A stretch of 64,000 nt of DNA from Nematopogon swammerdamellus (Eukaryota > Arthropoda > Insecta > Lepidoptera > Adelidae), in the NCBI GenBank assembly GCA_946902875.1, contig OX336345.1:14229395-14293394 (forward strand), in the 5' to 3' direction. Each line of letters starts with the position of its first letter. Position 1 is the stretch's first letter. Below the pieces are notes generated by a model that saw only the letters and a list, made by a program, of their open reading frames with translations, ran no database searches and was not told the DNA's origin. Of the stretch, positions 10,938 through 20,847 are shown piece after piece. A program made the position numbers and the translations under genes.

Positions 10938-12374
10938 AATAGATTGGTTTGACTCATACCTTCGTGGTCGCCAGCAACGTGTTAGAATTGACAATGACTT
11001 TTCTGAATGGAATGATTTAACTGCTGGTGTTCCACAAGGTGGGTGTTATCTCCTCTGCTCTTCGCAATTTTTATTAATTTTGTCTCCAAACTCTTAGTTT
11101 CTCTCTACCACTTGTATGCCGATGACTTACAACTATATCTGGCAGGTAGTATTGACGGCATTGCTGGAATCATTGATGTGATCAATGCTGATCTGGCCAC
11201 CATTTTTGGCTGGACCAGATCCTTTGGACTCATCGTGAATCCAAATAAGTCTCAGGCAATGATTGCCGGAAGTCCTCGACTACTATCGAGGATTGATCGT
11301 GACTCGTTGCCTGAGATTATGTACAACGGTACTGCCATACCATATACTAGGGTTGTCAAAAACCTGGGAATTCTTATGGATGATACGCTATCTTGGCAGG
11401 CTCAGGTCAATGAGGTCAGTTGAAAAGTCTATCCTGCGGCGCACTCCCTGAGGCGGCTGCAGAACCTTCTTCCGACCTCCACAAAGACAATTCTATCACA
11501 ATCGCTGCTTCTCCCCATCCTTGATTATGCGGATGTGTGTTGCCTGGACGTTACTGAGGAACTCCTGGACAAGCTTGAGCGTCTGCAAAACGTGTATACG
11601 CTTCATTTTCGGTTTACGTAAGTACGACCATGTTTCACAATACCGCAGACGTCTCAAGGGGCTCCCAATCCGTCTCCGCAGAAATTCCCACATTCTTGGC
11701 CTTCTTTATTCTTGTATCAACAACCCTTCTGCTCCCGAGTACCTATCTTCGCGTTTTCAGTACTTATCTTCCCACGGTGTAACGCTTCGGTCAAGTGATG
11801 ATAATATCTTAGCCATTTCCACTCATAAAACTGGATATTACACAAACTCCTTTTCTGTGCACGCAGCTCGGCTGTGGAATCTACTACCTCACTGTATACG
11901 GCACTGCAAGTCGCTTCCGTTATTCAAAAAACACTTAAAGTTGTACCATCTCCGTCAGTATGAAGTCAAAAGCTAAAAAATCCTTTAATTCTGAATGGAC
12001 AAGTATGTATGTATATATTTAGGTATTATGTATTATATAAATTGTAATTCATATGTATTTAATTTAATCTATAAATAGTAATTTATACGTTTAATTAACT
12101 AGTATGTACTTATATGTAGTGTATATTATAGTAATTATAGTTATTTTCCTTATATTATATTTTACATTCCCACACGTCATATTTTACATTCCATCAAGTC
12201 TTTTGCTACTACCTACTTATATCTCGCAACATACGACTCTCAAACATCCAAAGGTTGACTGGAAGAAATCCCTGTAAGGGATAAGTCCGCCTTTGCCCCT
12301 CATGTAAATTTCTTATTGTGTGTTTATGTTAAATGTTTTTTGGAGCAATAAAGTATTTCTATCTATCTATCTAG
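10938..12374 (+). pseudogene. 5'-truncated CR1/Jockey-like retrotransposon with TATC tail
   Basis: Starting in the RT core (IDWFDSYLRGRQQRVRID-like, then AGVPQGG), it continues with LSPLLFAIFINFVSKL and YADDLQLYLAG, then the thumb and the C-terminal region (GLRKYDHVSQYRRRLKGLP; WNLLPHCIRHCKSLPLFKKH). It is broken by a one-base indel near 11040, a stop at about 11421 and a frameshift near 11590. The 3' UTR carries an AATAAAG-like signal at 12347 and a (TATC)n tail at about 12359-12373, typical of target-primed insertion. It crosses the right-arm boundary at 12111. Confidence 0.85.
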
Positions 12375-12439
12375 TTTTATGAACATTTCGCGACAAACTT
12401 TTTTTAAGCTTGTTTTTAAAAAGGTTTTTTATTTGTAGT

Positions 12440-12535
12440 ATTTTTGTGGTTTGCGTGGAGAGATGATTTTGGCTATGGTGACTGCACCATTGGCACAGCC
12501 ACCCATGTTGGTTAGCATAAAAAATGCATTTGTCG
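12440..12535 (+). mobile_element. Non-LTR 3' end fragment
   Basis: The stretch GAGAGATGATTTTGGCTATG ... GACTGCACCATTGGCACAGC ... CATGTTGG matches, in reverse complement, the 3' UTR of the element at 33910-36283 (33926-34005) and the tail of the fragment ending at 46055. Confidence 0.65.
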
Positions 12536-12659
12536 AGTGGAGGATGTCCGATAGTATGTGCCCTAGTGAGTAATGGGCACGCGTTATAATCCGTTGTTGG
12601 ACCGACTGGTGTAACAGGTGACGCAGGCAACCTGATGTTACGTTCTATATAAACATGTT

Positions 12660-13259
12660 GTTTAAAACAGACTCAACATCAGACGAAAAAAAATACCCTG
12701 GGCAGATAGCATTTTGTGGACATCTGCCGAACATGGAATCAACACGCTCCTAAACAAGTTAAATTTATTTCATTTTCGCTCCGCGCACTCATAATCGAAC
12801 CCGTTTGGCTCCTCTATGAATTAGCGAGGAGACTAAAGGTTGTTTCACATACTTAGATTTATCTTTAGCGAGATTTTTCGATCAGAAACGGATTAGTAAC
12901 GGACATTTCGGTCGATAGTTCATTTCAACACCCTCCAAGATGGAATTTTTTTATTTCAGTATGTGTAAAATCTCGGAGATTTTTCAACTTTTCAAAACCA
13001 AGTCACTGTCGAAATGAAAAATAAAATCTAATTTTTTATGACTCATCACATCTTAAACTATAATAATAAAAAATACTTTAATTTAACACACGTGCAATAC
13101 TTGCGCATCTTTCTTCTATAGTACGGTATTTCAAGCAAACTCCTCGCTAGTTATTATACTTTCTGAGGTATAGCAATTCTCCCGGAACACGTTTTCGTTA
13201 CGCTCAAGTTCCAGTTAATAACTCGCCACTATTTAACGTGCGGGTAAGACATGTCATTT
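12660..13259. other. Anonymous AT-rich DNA
   Basis: No coding frame, RNA gene or named repeat recognised. Confidence 0.5.
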
Positions 13260-13267
13260 GATTCAAT

Positions 13268-13334
13268 CAAAGAGTTTGTATTGCGTCGCTGCGCTCCTTT
13301 TAAAGGAGCGCAGCGACGCAATACAAACTCTTTG
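13268..13334. mobile_element. 67-bp perfect hairpin transposon with 8-bp target duplication
   Basis: Two 33-bp arms that are exact reverse complements flank one T (13301). The outer ends read CAAAGAGTTTG. The element is flanked by GATTCAAT on both sides (13260-13267 and 13335-13342). An 8-bp duplication and a terminus of the YARNG type fit a non-autonomous hAT fold-back MITE. It has no coding capacity. Confidence 0.85.
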
Positions 13335-13342
13335 GATTCAAT

Positions 13343-14369
13343 GTCAAAAAACTACCACCATTCATTTAAGTGCACAAGAGACACCCTACGCTTATAAAAC
13401 AATATTATACGAGTATCTTTTTCTATCATTAGGAAGAAAATAGCTCGTTAAGTGGATAATATTAGAGAACAAGATAATGTATAAATAAAGTGCCTATATA
13501 ATATAGATCGCAATTCCATCTTATGTATAGAAGTTCCTAGCTAAATACTGGATAGAATGGATGGATGAATACTGAATATTGGAGCGATAGGAAAAACAAA
13601 TGTTATTCGGTAAATTGCCTGAACCCAAGTATGATAAAGATGATAGTCCACTGAACATTTCTTATTTATTTATTTGGAATTATTTATTCATGGTAAAATG
13701 GAAATATTTGTTCCTACATTACCAATGAGTTGTAATTCAATTTTATGCTTATTTAGGGCGGAGGACTCATATTTCATCAGTAATTTTTTGGGAAAACGCA
13801 AAATAACCTACTTCTTAACATTGTCAACTTCGTACAATTTCAAGTAGGACTAAAAATAAAAACAAAAACAAAAATTAAACTACTATAATAAAAATCTGCG
13901 GCATAACCAAATAGTGACAATAATAGAATCCACAGTTGTTTGTAGCTACTGTACGAAAACGGCGATAATAATATGTTAAATTTATTAATTTACATTTTGC
14001 TGCTTTAAAAAAATTATCTGCTCCCTATGCCCTATGCCAGTTTAGTTTTGTCCAATATACGGTGGAATAACATTCTTAGAGTAGCTTATTCTTGATAGAG
14101 AAACTCCTTGTGAATTAGTGCAAAAGTTTTGTGCCAATACTTCACCACTTGCGACGACTACGTGGGTGTATATTTCAGCTAGTTCCTTTTATCATACGCT
14201 TTTTCCTATTATCCGACAGATCGTGGAAACATTTACTGCGAATTACAGTTTGGGCAATTTGAATGGACTATCTATAATCATTCTTTATCGATCTTTTCTC
14301 TTCTGTCGGTCCAATTTAAGCCACAAAAGTAGGATAGTTAATAAAGAAAAAGTCATTGCTCTACGTACA
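13343..14369. other. Anonymous AT-rich DNA
   Basis: No supported gene. An open frame at 14118-14483 overlaps the tRNA-like segment on the opposite strand and has no recognisable domain. Confidence 0.5.
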
Positions 14370-14442
14370 CTAGGGTTTCGAATTTCCGACCTATCGAGAG
14401 GCTGCTGGCTTCTTAACCATTACGCTATGCGGCACTGGTCTC
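14370..14442 (-). repeat. tRNA-like segment, probable SINE head
   Basis: The minus strand reads GCATAGCGTAATGGTTAAG (A-box-like) followed about 30 bases later by GAAATTCGAAACCC (B-box-like). It does not fold convincingly as a functional tRNA, since the acceptor ends do not pair. A decayed SINE promoter is more likely than a tRNA gene. Confidence 0.45.
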
Positions 14443-15180
14443 TGATCCAGAAATGGGCTCATTTTGCATCAGCCGGATCGTAGCACACATTGAGAATGGT
14501 AGCACACGTCGGTTTCCTATACGCGTCACTTTGTAGATATTCGAATTACAAATGTCTGTACTAGTCCGAGGTACTAGTAGAGCTCTGATAAACCGACCTC
14601 GGTTCAGCCGACTTCAGTTTTAGGTTTTAACCGAACCGACGTACTGTAGTGATGTTCAATAAAAAATTGGGCGATATTGTCGCGAAGATACTTAAGGTCA
14701 GCGGCGCGACAACGAAAAGCGATCAAATGTGTTAATTTTTTTAAATAAAATGAGCACAATTTGTTTATTTTAGTGTAATAAGTACTGTATATAACTTTTC
14801 AAAGGAACCATTTCTGTAATTGGGAACACATCTGTTTGTACCTACAATGTAAATTTGATATAGTTAAATATAATATAAAACTTCTTTGGTTTGAAATGTT
14901 TTATTTATTTTTTCATAGTTATGATAGGAAAGTCGATCAACGGACTGTTTCTATTGTTCGACCTAGAACTTTAGGTCGGATAATCGAGGCTCTACTACAA
15001 CCTTGTAATTTAGATTTCATCCTTGTGCTCAACATTTATTCTCTCCATCATTTAAGTCTCTCCGTCTGCGCGGCAAGTTATTGCTCCTTCTGTTCTCTGC
15101 TATTCTTCGTAATAAACAAGTTTTCCTGTCCAGAGGCGAAGAATAAAATAAGAAACACTTAAAAAGCTATAAAAAGGTGT
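14443..15180. other. Anonymous AT-rich DNA
   Basis: The 108-codon open frame at 14836-15162 has no recognisable domain. Nothing else is seen. Confidence 0.45.
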
Positions 15181-15640
15181 TAACTGATTATGTCATCGGG
15201 ATCGGAGCCGATCGGGCGCCCTCCCCAGGCGGGGCGCCGCCGACACGGCAGCGGAGACGACGGCGCGGGGCCCCCGATGCGGCAGTAAAGCCTCGACCCG
15301 CAATAAAACTCAGCGCCACCTAGCTGCCGTAATCAGAGCGTCGTCAAAACGTTAAGGAATCGGGCGGCTATAACGATGGAAGATTTATTTTATCACCCGT
15401 AAACCTCTGTCCGGGCATACATCATCGGGTGGTGCCTTTTCTCACGTAACCCGTATTATGAGTAAGATAGGTAGAGTACGTGGGGTCCCGTGAGTTATTG
15501 CTGGGCGGCTCAGCGTGACACGCCGCCGTGGGGCGGCCGGGTGGAGGCGCGGACGTGGCACCCCCGGCGGCCGACGTCTTCGGTAATCCGGCCGGTGTCG
15601 GTATCGCTCGCCACGCACATTTGTTTTTGGCGTTCGCCAA
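15181..15640. other. GC-rich island
   Basis: The base composition jumps well above the surroundings (GGGCGCCCTCCCCAGGCGGG; GGGGCGGCCGGGTGGAGGCG). Open frames on the minus strand (15422-15838) are proline and arginine rich and look like a by-product of GC content. It could be a promoter-like CpG-rich segment or the 5' region of a mobile element; the sequence alone does not decide. Confidence 0.4.
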
Positions 15641-15874
15641 TGATTTGGAGGTTTTGCCTCCGTAAAGAGTACAACCGATACAATAGTGAGGGTTACGGTA
15701 CTGTCTCTGTTTCCAATGAAATTGATGTTGAACCATTGAAGTGAGAAACATGAGAATTTGCATGTGATAAAGTTCCATGTTAATGTAATAATTCCAACAA
15801 GCATTGCCAGTCCCTGGAGGAAATATATTATTTATCATTTAATGGGGTCTTATTTATGTTTCATTTTTAATTTT

Positions 15875-16036
15875 TATAGAAAGCGCGACATGTGGCACCG
15901 AACCACCCCTAAGGTGTCTAAAGACTCCCATGGACATTCCGTAGCACGCGGGGGTTGCGAATGCCATGCCGGCCTGACAGGTGCCTATTCACGACTCTCT
16001 TGAAGGACCCGAGACTATACTTGGGGGGAATATTTT
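15875..16036 (-). mobile_element. Non-LTR 3' end fragment
   Basis: GCGACATGTGGCACCGAACC ... CCATGGACATTCCGTAGCAC ... GCGAATGCCATGCCGGCCTG ... ACTTGGGGGG aligns block by block with 44330-44475, where the same sequence follows an RT C-terminus on the minus strand. Confidence 0.7.
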
Positions 16037-16039
16037 TTT

Positions 16040-17735
16040 ATGTGGTCGTTTTACTTTGTATGTTAATATTCATAATAATTACTTAGTTTTTTTTTTGAAA
16101 CGATTTTGTCCAAATTCTAATTTTAAAATGTAAACATTTATGCTAACCTTCAAGCCTTTTTCATTTGTTTACTTTGAACCTGGCTGTCATAGCGTTAAAT
16201 ATGTTTATCCCATTTCGTAAAAACTTTGACATAAACGCTTTTAATACGGAATCCGAACCGTGGAGCAACTCATGTGTCTGAAACTCACTTATCGGTGGCT
16301 GATTTCACCACCTTCGGCTAAAATATAGCTGCCGGTAAACTTTTGTCAACTGTAACTGGCATGGCGCCTCACTCAACGCGGTTTCGCGAGGAGTGGTGTT
16401 ATTGATTATGTCTGTTCTACCATTGAACTTTCGGGCACAGCCCCGTGGCGGCTATTTATAAAAAAACATGTAATATCACTTAAACCGAGACAAAACTGAT
16501 AGACGATATGTTATCAATCAATCAAATATACTATTGTACACAATAAAAAGGAATATAAAAGGAGAGTTTAATGCAATGTAGCTTTTTCTTTGCAAACTAA
16601 CCTTTGGGATGTGGAGAAACGCATAGGGCGGACAATTCAGTGCGAAAGAAAAGCGTGAAGAATAAAACTATTAAATAAATTAATATTTAATCGGAGATGA
16701 TGAAATCGGCCTATAGGCCAAAGGTGTGGAAAGGGCTCCAGGGAATATCTATCCCCACTCCTAGCAATCCACGGATCTTCAAATCGCGGGTTAATAGCCT
16801 TTCCCCAGCAACATTAGTCCACCTCCAAGGCGGACTCGCACCTCTTCGGCGGTGAAAATGGCTGCGCCTGAGGCTTCGACCTCGGGCAGAGCCACTCAGT
16901 TCGGAAACAATAAAAAAAAAGCCCCAGTTGCTCTCCGGGAATGCCGGCAGAAGTGAAAACTTTTTGTATTTCCGAAAATAATTCTTAGGTGGTTATAAAA
17001 AAACTAAACACCCTAAAAAAATTTTAACACCGTAACATTGCTTAAAAAAGAAAACAAAAGAAAAAAAAACAAAAAAATTTTGAGGGATTCGAAGCCATGG
17101 TCAACGACCAAACGAATATCGGATTCCCTTGATTCGCTTTCGGCTTTACTGTCACTGAGAGGCGAACAGAATTGATCCCGAGCCACTCGTAACTTAACCC
17201 TTAATGCAATGACTTAAGGTTACATTTTAAATAATAAAAATAAATCTGCCGCTTTTCGAGATCTGACGCGAGTTTAACATTTTTTACCCACCTAAAAAGT
17301 GCCAAGCGCCGCTAAAGAAGTTTTCACTTCAAAAATAGTCGTGCAATGCGACGGGCTTATAGCCCCTTGCAAACGGCGCAAAGCATTGATCGTATGACCA
17401 CGAGCCTCTCAATGCTAGTGAGTATAACAAGGTTCCACTACGGGGATATGCACTTATATATCCACCTGTGCCTCTATAGGAAACGGACATAATGGTCTAG
17501 AACATGGGAGTTCCATCTCGGTCGACCGATAGGAAATTGAACAGAAGGAGGAAATAAATTCTTTTCCCGTACGTTCGTGCGGTCGTTTCGCTCGCCAACA
17601 GATATAACTAGTATCGTACTAAATGCTACCCCACATAAGCAATAACATATTGTCTAGGATAACGCTCCATTGGGCTGGAACGTTCGGTCGATGTTGCTGT
17701 TTTCTTGGTAAGGTTAGTTGCGACATACATTTCGA
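16040..17735. other. Unclassified, mostly non-coding
   Basis: No open frame of note. 16680-17010 has a moderately GC-rich block (CGGAGATGATGAAATCGGCC; CCTCGGGCAGAGCCACTCAG) and 17330-17520 another (GCGACGGGCTTATAGCCCCT). They look like old repeat pieces but have no second copy in this window. Confidence 0.35.
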
Positions 17736-17951
17736 CTTCCCAACACGCCCGGTTCGGTACCACCGCACAAAATGAAAGATTGGTTAAAACGGCTATGTAG
17801 ATAGTTCGTGTTTTCCGTCCAGGTCAGTGTAGCCGGCACGACCGAAGTGAACCACTGACATGGCACCTAGTTAACCAAGGTGTTATGGGCAGACATCACG
17901 GATGTAATAGGTGATGTAGCCAACCATGTTGGCCAGTTTCGATAAAAAATG
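17736..17951 (+). mobile_element. SINE, 5'-truncated, diverged
   Basis: The SINE body runs from CCAACACGCCCGGTTCGGTA to GGCCAGTTTCGATAAAAAA. The promoter head is absent. It carries more substitutions than other copies. Confidence 0.7.
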
Positions 17952-18117
17952 GCATGAATGTACGAAACAAAAACCTTTATTATAGGCTGGCTTAATGCGA
18001 TTATTCTGCTTGATAATGCATACATTTTGAAGTTTTAACATTAAATAAAATATTGACTGAATGTTTTTGTCCAATTGGAAGATATATTTGTTCTAGCAGA
18101 TGAGAAGCGAGTGGTGA

Positions 18118-18450
18118 AAAAAATCAACATTTTACATACATACCACACGCTGTATCCCGACAGTCTGGGTAATTAGATTAATCGGTGTTGTGTTGCAAGT
18201 ACTTGTGTAAATTACAGCGCAACACCGACCACCACGCTTAGTAAAGTATTCGGACAATATAACAGTATCAAGCAGGAAGTAAGGCACTAAGACCCTCTTT
18301 CTGCACGACTCGGTGGAAGGACCGTGCCACGGTGATAGGTGGCTAGCCTGTCGCCCTATAGCGCGGCATCACATCCTTATCCCTTAATCGCCTTTTACGA
18401 CATGCACGGGGAGAGATGCAGCGGAGTGAGGCTATTCTTTTTAAGCACTG
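18118..18450 (+). repeat. Dispersed repeat family A, copy 2 (longest)
   Basis: It begins with ACATACATACCACACGCTGT, then a hairpin block (CGGTGTTGTGTTGCAAG ... CAGCGCAACACCGACC), GGAAGGACCGTGCCACGG, CTTTTACGACATGCACGGGG and GAGGCTATTCTTTTTAAGC. It shares its order with the copies at 4023 and 38245. Confidence 0.7.
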
Positions 18451-18960
18451 GCACAGATTACTTAATAGTTACTTCGTAACAGATAATGAAACGAACGAAG
18501 AGAATGAAACGTCGGTCAAAACGGCTATGTAAATAGTTTGTGTTTTCCGGCCAGTTCAGTGTAGCCGGCACGACCAAAGGGGGAAGCACTGACATGGCAC
18601 CTAATTCACCCGGTGTTATGGGCTGACATCACGGACGTTGTAGGTGATGCAGCCAACCGTGTCAGTTTCCATAAAAAAAAAAAAAAAAGATAAATCACTC
18701 CATAGAAAATGTTTCTACCTTCGGGCTTTAATAGCCTACTGCTTCACGTCGCCAATCGCTGCGTGCGAAAATGTACCTAAACGATCGAGTGTAAAGTGGT
18801 TATTGCTTTGCAGCTGCGCGCAGTTGCGTGGGCGAGCGTCTAAGTATACTTCGCGCGGCTGACGAATTTCCACTGAAATAGACCGCCGCCGCCGGGCGGC
18901 GGCGGCCCGTCGGGCGGTAGGTAGTTAGCGCGCGCAAGTACATAGAGTGCATGAGGCCTG
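18451..18960 (+). repeat. Dispersed repeat family B, copy 2, split by a SINE
   Basis: GCACAGATTACTTAATAGTT ... GTAACAGATAA is followed by a SINE and then resumes at GATAAATCACTCCATAGAAA and runs to GCATGAGGCCTG. The uninterrupted form is at 1907-2214. A local expansion of GCCGCCGCCGGGCGGCGGCG lies near 18880-18910. Confidence 0.75.
18487..18687 (+). mobile_element. SINE insertion with 6-bp target duplication
   Basis: A 5'-truncated SINE ends in an A tail at 18672-18687. AGATAA flanks it on both sides (18481-18486, 18688-18693), and the empty site is preserved in the other copy of the host repeat (near 1947). Confidence 0.85.
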
Positions 18961-19420
18961 GTACTGGCCGGACCCCACACGGTAGGTATTATTTTTTACC
19001 TACATGAAAATTTATTAACGTAAAATTTACAGAATAGGTACATAATCGACTGGACAAGGGGTAGACACATTTTAACGTTCGCAATCGCCCCTGTAAACAA
19101 TTGACAGAATAGTCGTACATTTTCACAATCAAAATGGAGCGCTGAATGAAACTCCGTATATAAATAAATTCACTCAAGGCACACGTCGACGCGCATATAA
19201 ATCAAATTATTTTTAGTGCCCACACAGGTTCTATATCGTAGTTTGCTGAACTGAATGCACAGGCACGTCCGCCGGGCGGTTCCAGTACAATATGTATCCG
19301 CTACCTAATGTCTTGTGCATGATATATATGCGAGCACGAGAGCGCGGGACAAGACGGAGCGCTGGGACCTGCGCCTCAATTATGCACATCGACTCTGCTC
19401 GCGTTAATGCTGCCCTCAAG
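18961..19420. other. Anonymous DNA
   Basis: No supported gene. The first bases (GGTACTGGCCGGACCCCACA) resemble the flank of the family A/SINE copy at 40791. Confidence 0.4.
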
Positions 19421-19456
19421 CACAGCATATATATGGCTAAAGCAGTATGGAAACTA
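19421..19456 (+). repeat. 36-bp inverted repeat, left copy
   Basis: The segment CACAGCATATATATGGCTAA through AGTATGGAAACTA is an exact reverse complement of 22739-22774. The pair brackets the decamer satellite. Confidence 0.85.
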
Positions 19457-19650
19457 AGCCTATTTCTTAAAATAAGTACCTACGCTCCATTGGAGCGTTA
19501 GGGATGTCAATCAAATTTTTTTGTAAAATTGTAAAATTATTATTTATTAAAACATTTATTTAGGTTCTGTAATGTAATGATCAAATAATCAATATAATCA
19601 ATCATCAATAATAAGTTCAAAACGTGGTTGCTATAAATATGAATTGATAT

Positions 19651-20847
19651 AACTTTTCTCGACTTTTGTCAACTTTTATTAACTTTTGTAAATTGTTTAC
19701 AACTTTTTGTCAGCTCTTGTCAACCATTGTAAATGTTTGTCAACTTTTCTCATGTTTTGCCAATTTCAGTCATCTTTTGTCCACTTTTATCGACTGTTGT
19801 CAAGTCTTGTCAATGTTTGTCAACCTTGGGAAACTTTTGTCAGCTTTCGTCAACATTTGTCAACTTTTGTCATCTTTTGTCAACTTTCATCGACTGTTGT
19901 CAACTCTTGTAAATTTTTGTCAACCTTGGTCAACTTTTGTCAACTTTCGTCAATATTTGTCATCTTTTGTCAACTTTTATCGACTGTTGTCAACTCTTGT
20001 CAATCTTTGTCAACCTTGGTCAACTTTTGTTAACTTTCGTCAACATTTGTCGACTTTTGTCATCTTTTGTCAACGTTTGTCAACTTTTGTCTATTTTTCT
20101 CGATTTTTGTGAAATTATAGCCACTTTCGTCATCTTTTATCAACTTTTCTCATCTTTTGCCTACTTCTGTCACCTTTTGTCAACTTTTATCGACTGTTGT
20201 CAACTCTTGTCAAGTTTTGTAAACTTTTGAGAACTTTTATCAACTCTCGGTAACTTATGTCAACTCTTGTCAACTTTTGTCAACATTTGTCAACTTTTGT
20301 CAACTTTCGTCAACTTTTGTGAACTTTTGTCAACTTTCGTTAACGTTTGTCTACTTTTATGGCTTTTGTCGACTTTTGTTAACTTATAGCCACTTTCGTC
20401 ATCTTTTGTCAATTTTTGCCAACTTCTATCAGCTTTTGTAAAATTTTAACGACTGTTGTCAACTTTCGGAAATTTTTGTCAACTTTTGCCAACTTCTGTC
20501 ACTTTTATGAACTTAGTCCAGCTTCCGTCAACTTTTGTCAACTTTCGTCATCTTTTGTCAACTTTACTAACTTCTGTCAACTTTTAACCACTATTGTCAA
20601 CTTTTGCCAAGTTCTGTCACTTTTATGAACTTTTGTCAACTTTCGTCAACTATTGTTAATTAATGTCAACCAAGTATCGTCAACTTTTTTTCATATTTTG
20701 TCAACGTTTGTCAACTTATGTCAGCTGTTTGTCAACTTTCGTCAACTTTTCCCATCTTTTGTCCAGTTTGTCAACTTTCGTTAACTCTTGTCAACTTAGT
20801 CAACTTATGTAAACTCTTGTCAACTTTTGTCAACTCCTTGTTAACGA
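19651..20847 (+). repeat. 10-bp satellite, forward array
   Basis: About 120 degenerate copies of GTCAACTTTT in phase. A higher-order unit of 90-100 bp is marked by CGACTGTTGT at 19791, 19891, 19981 and 20191. The unit lacks stop codons on this strand, so long frames appear in all three phases and translate to the same decapeptide (VNFCQLLSTF); these are not genes. Confidence 0.92.

Larger units (their letters stand above)
8312..12111 (-). repeat. Right arm of a 3.8-kb inverted duplication
   Basis: Reverse complement of 4262-8061. On the outer side the non-LTR relic continues past the arm end at 12111 into unique sequence and its natural tail, so this side is probably the ancestral orientation and the left arm the copy. 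Confidence 0.95.

Noticed and set aside
4397..11976. Pairs of identical proteins on opposite strands
   Set aside because: They are one set of frames duplicated by the inverted repeat, and most are non-coding or broken RT.
14370..14442. tRNA gene
   Set aside because: A- and B-box-like words are present but the acceptor ends do not pair; decayed SINE head preferred.
15422..15838. Proline- and arginine-rich proteins on the minus strand
   Set aside because: Overlapping frames driven by high GC, with no domain and no splice context.
19666..20230. Long overlapping plus-strand frames rich in CQLLSTFVNF-type repeats
   Set aside because: They are the decamer satellite read in three phases; the same peptide arises in every phase and no start or splice context is present.
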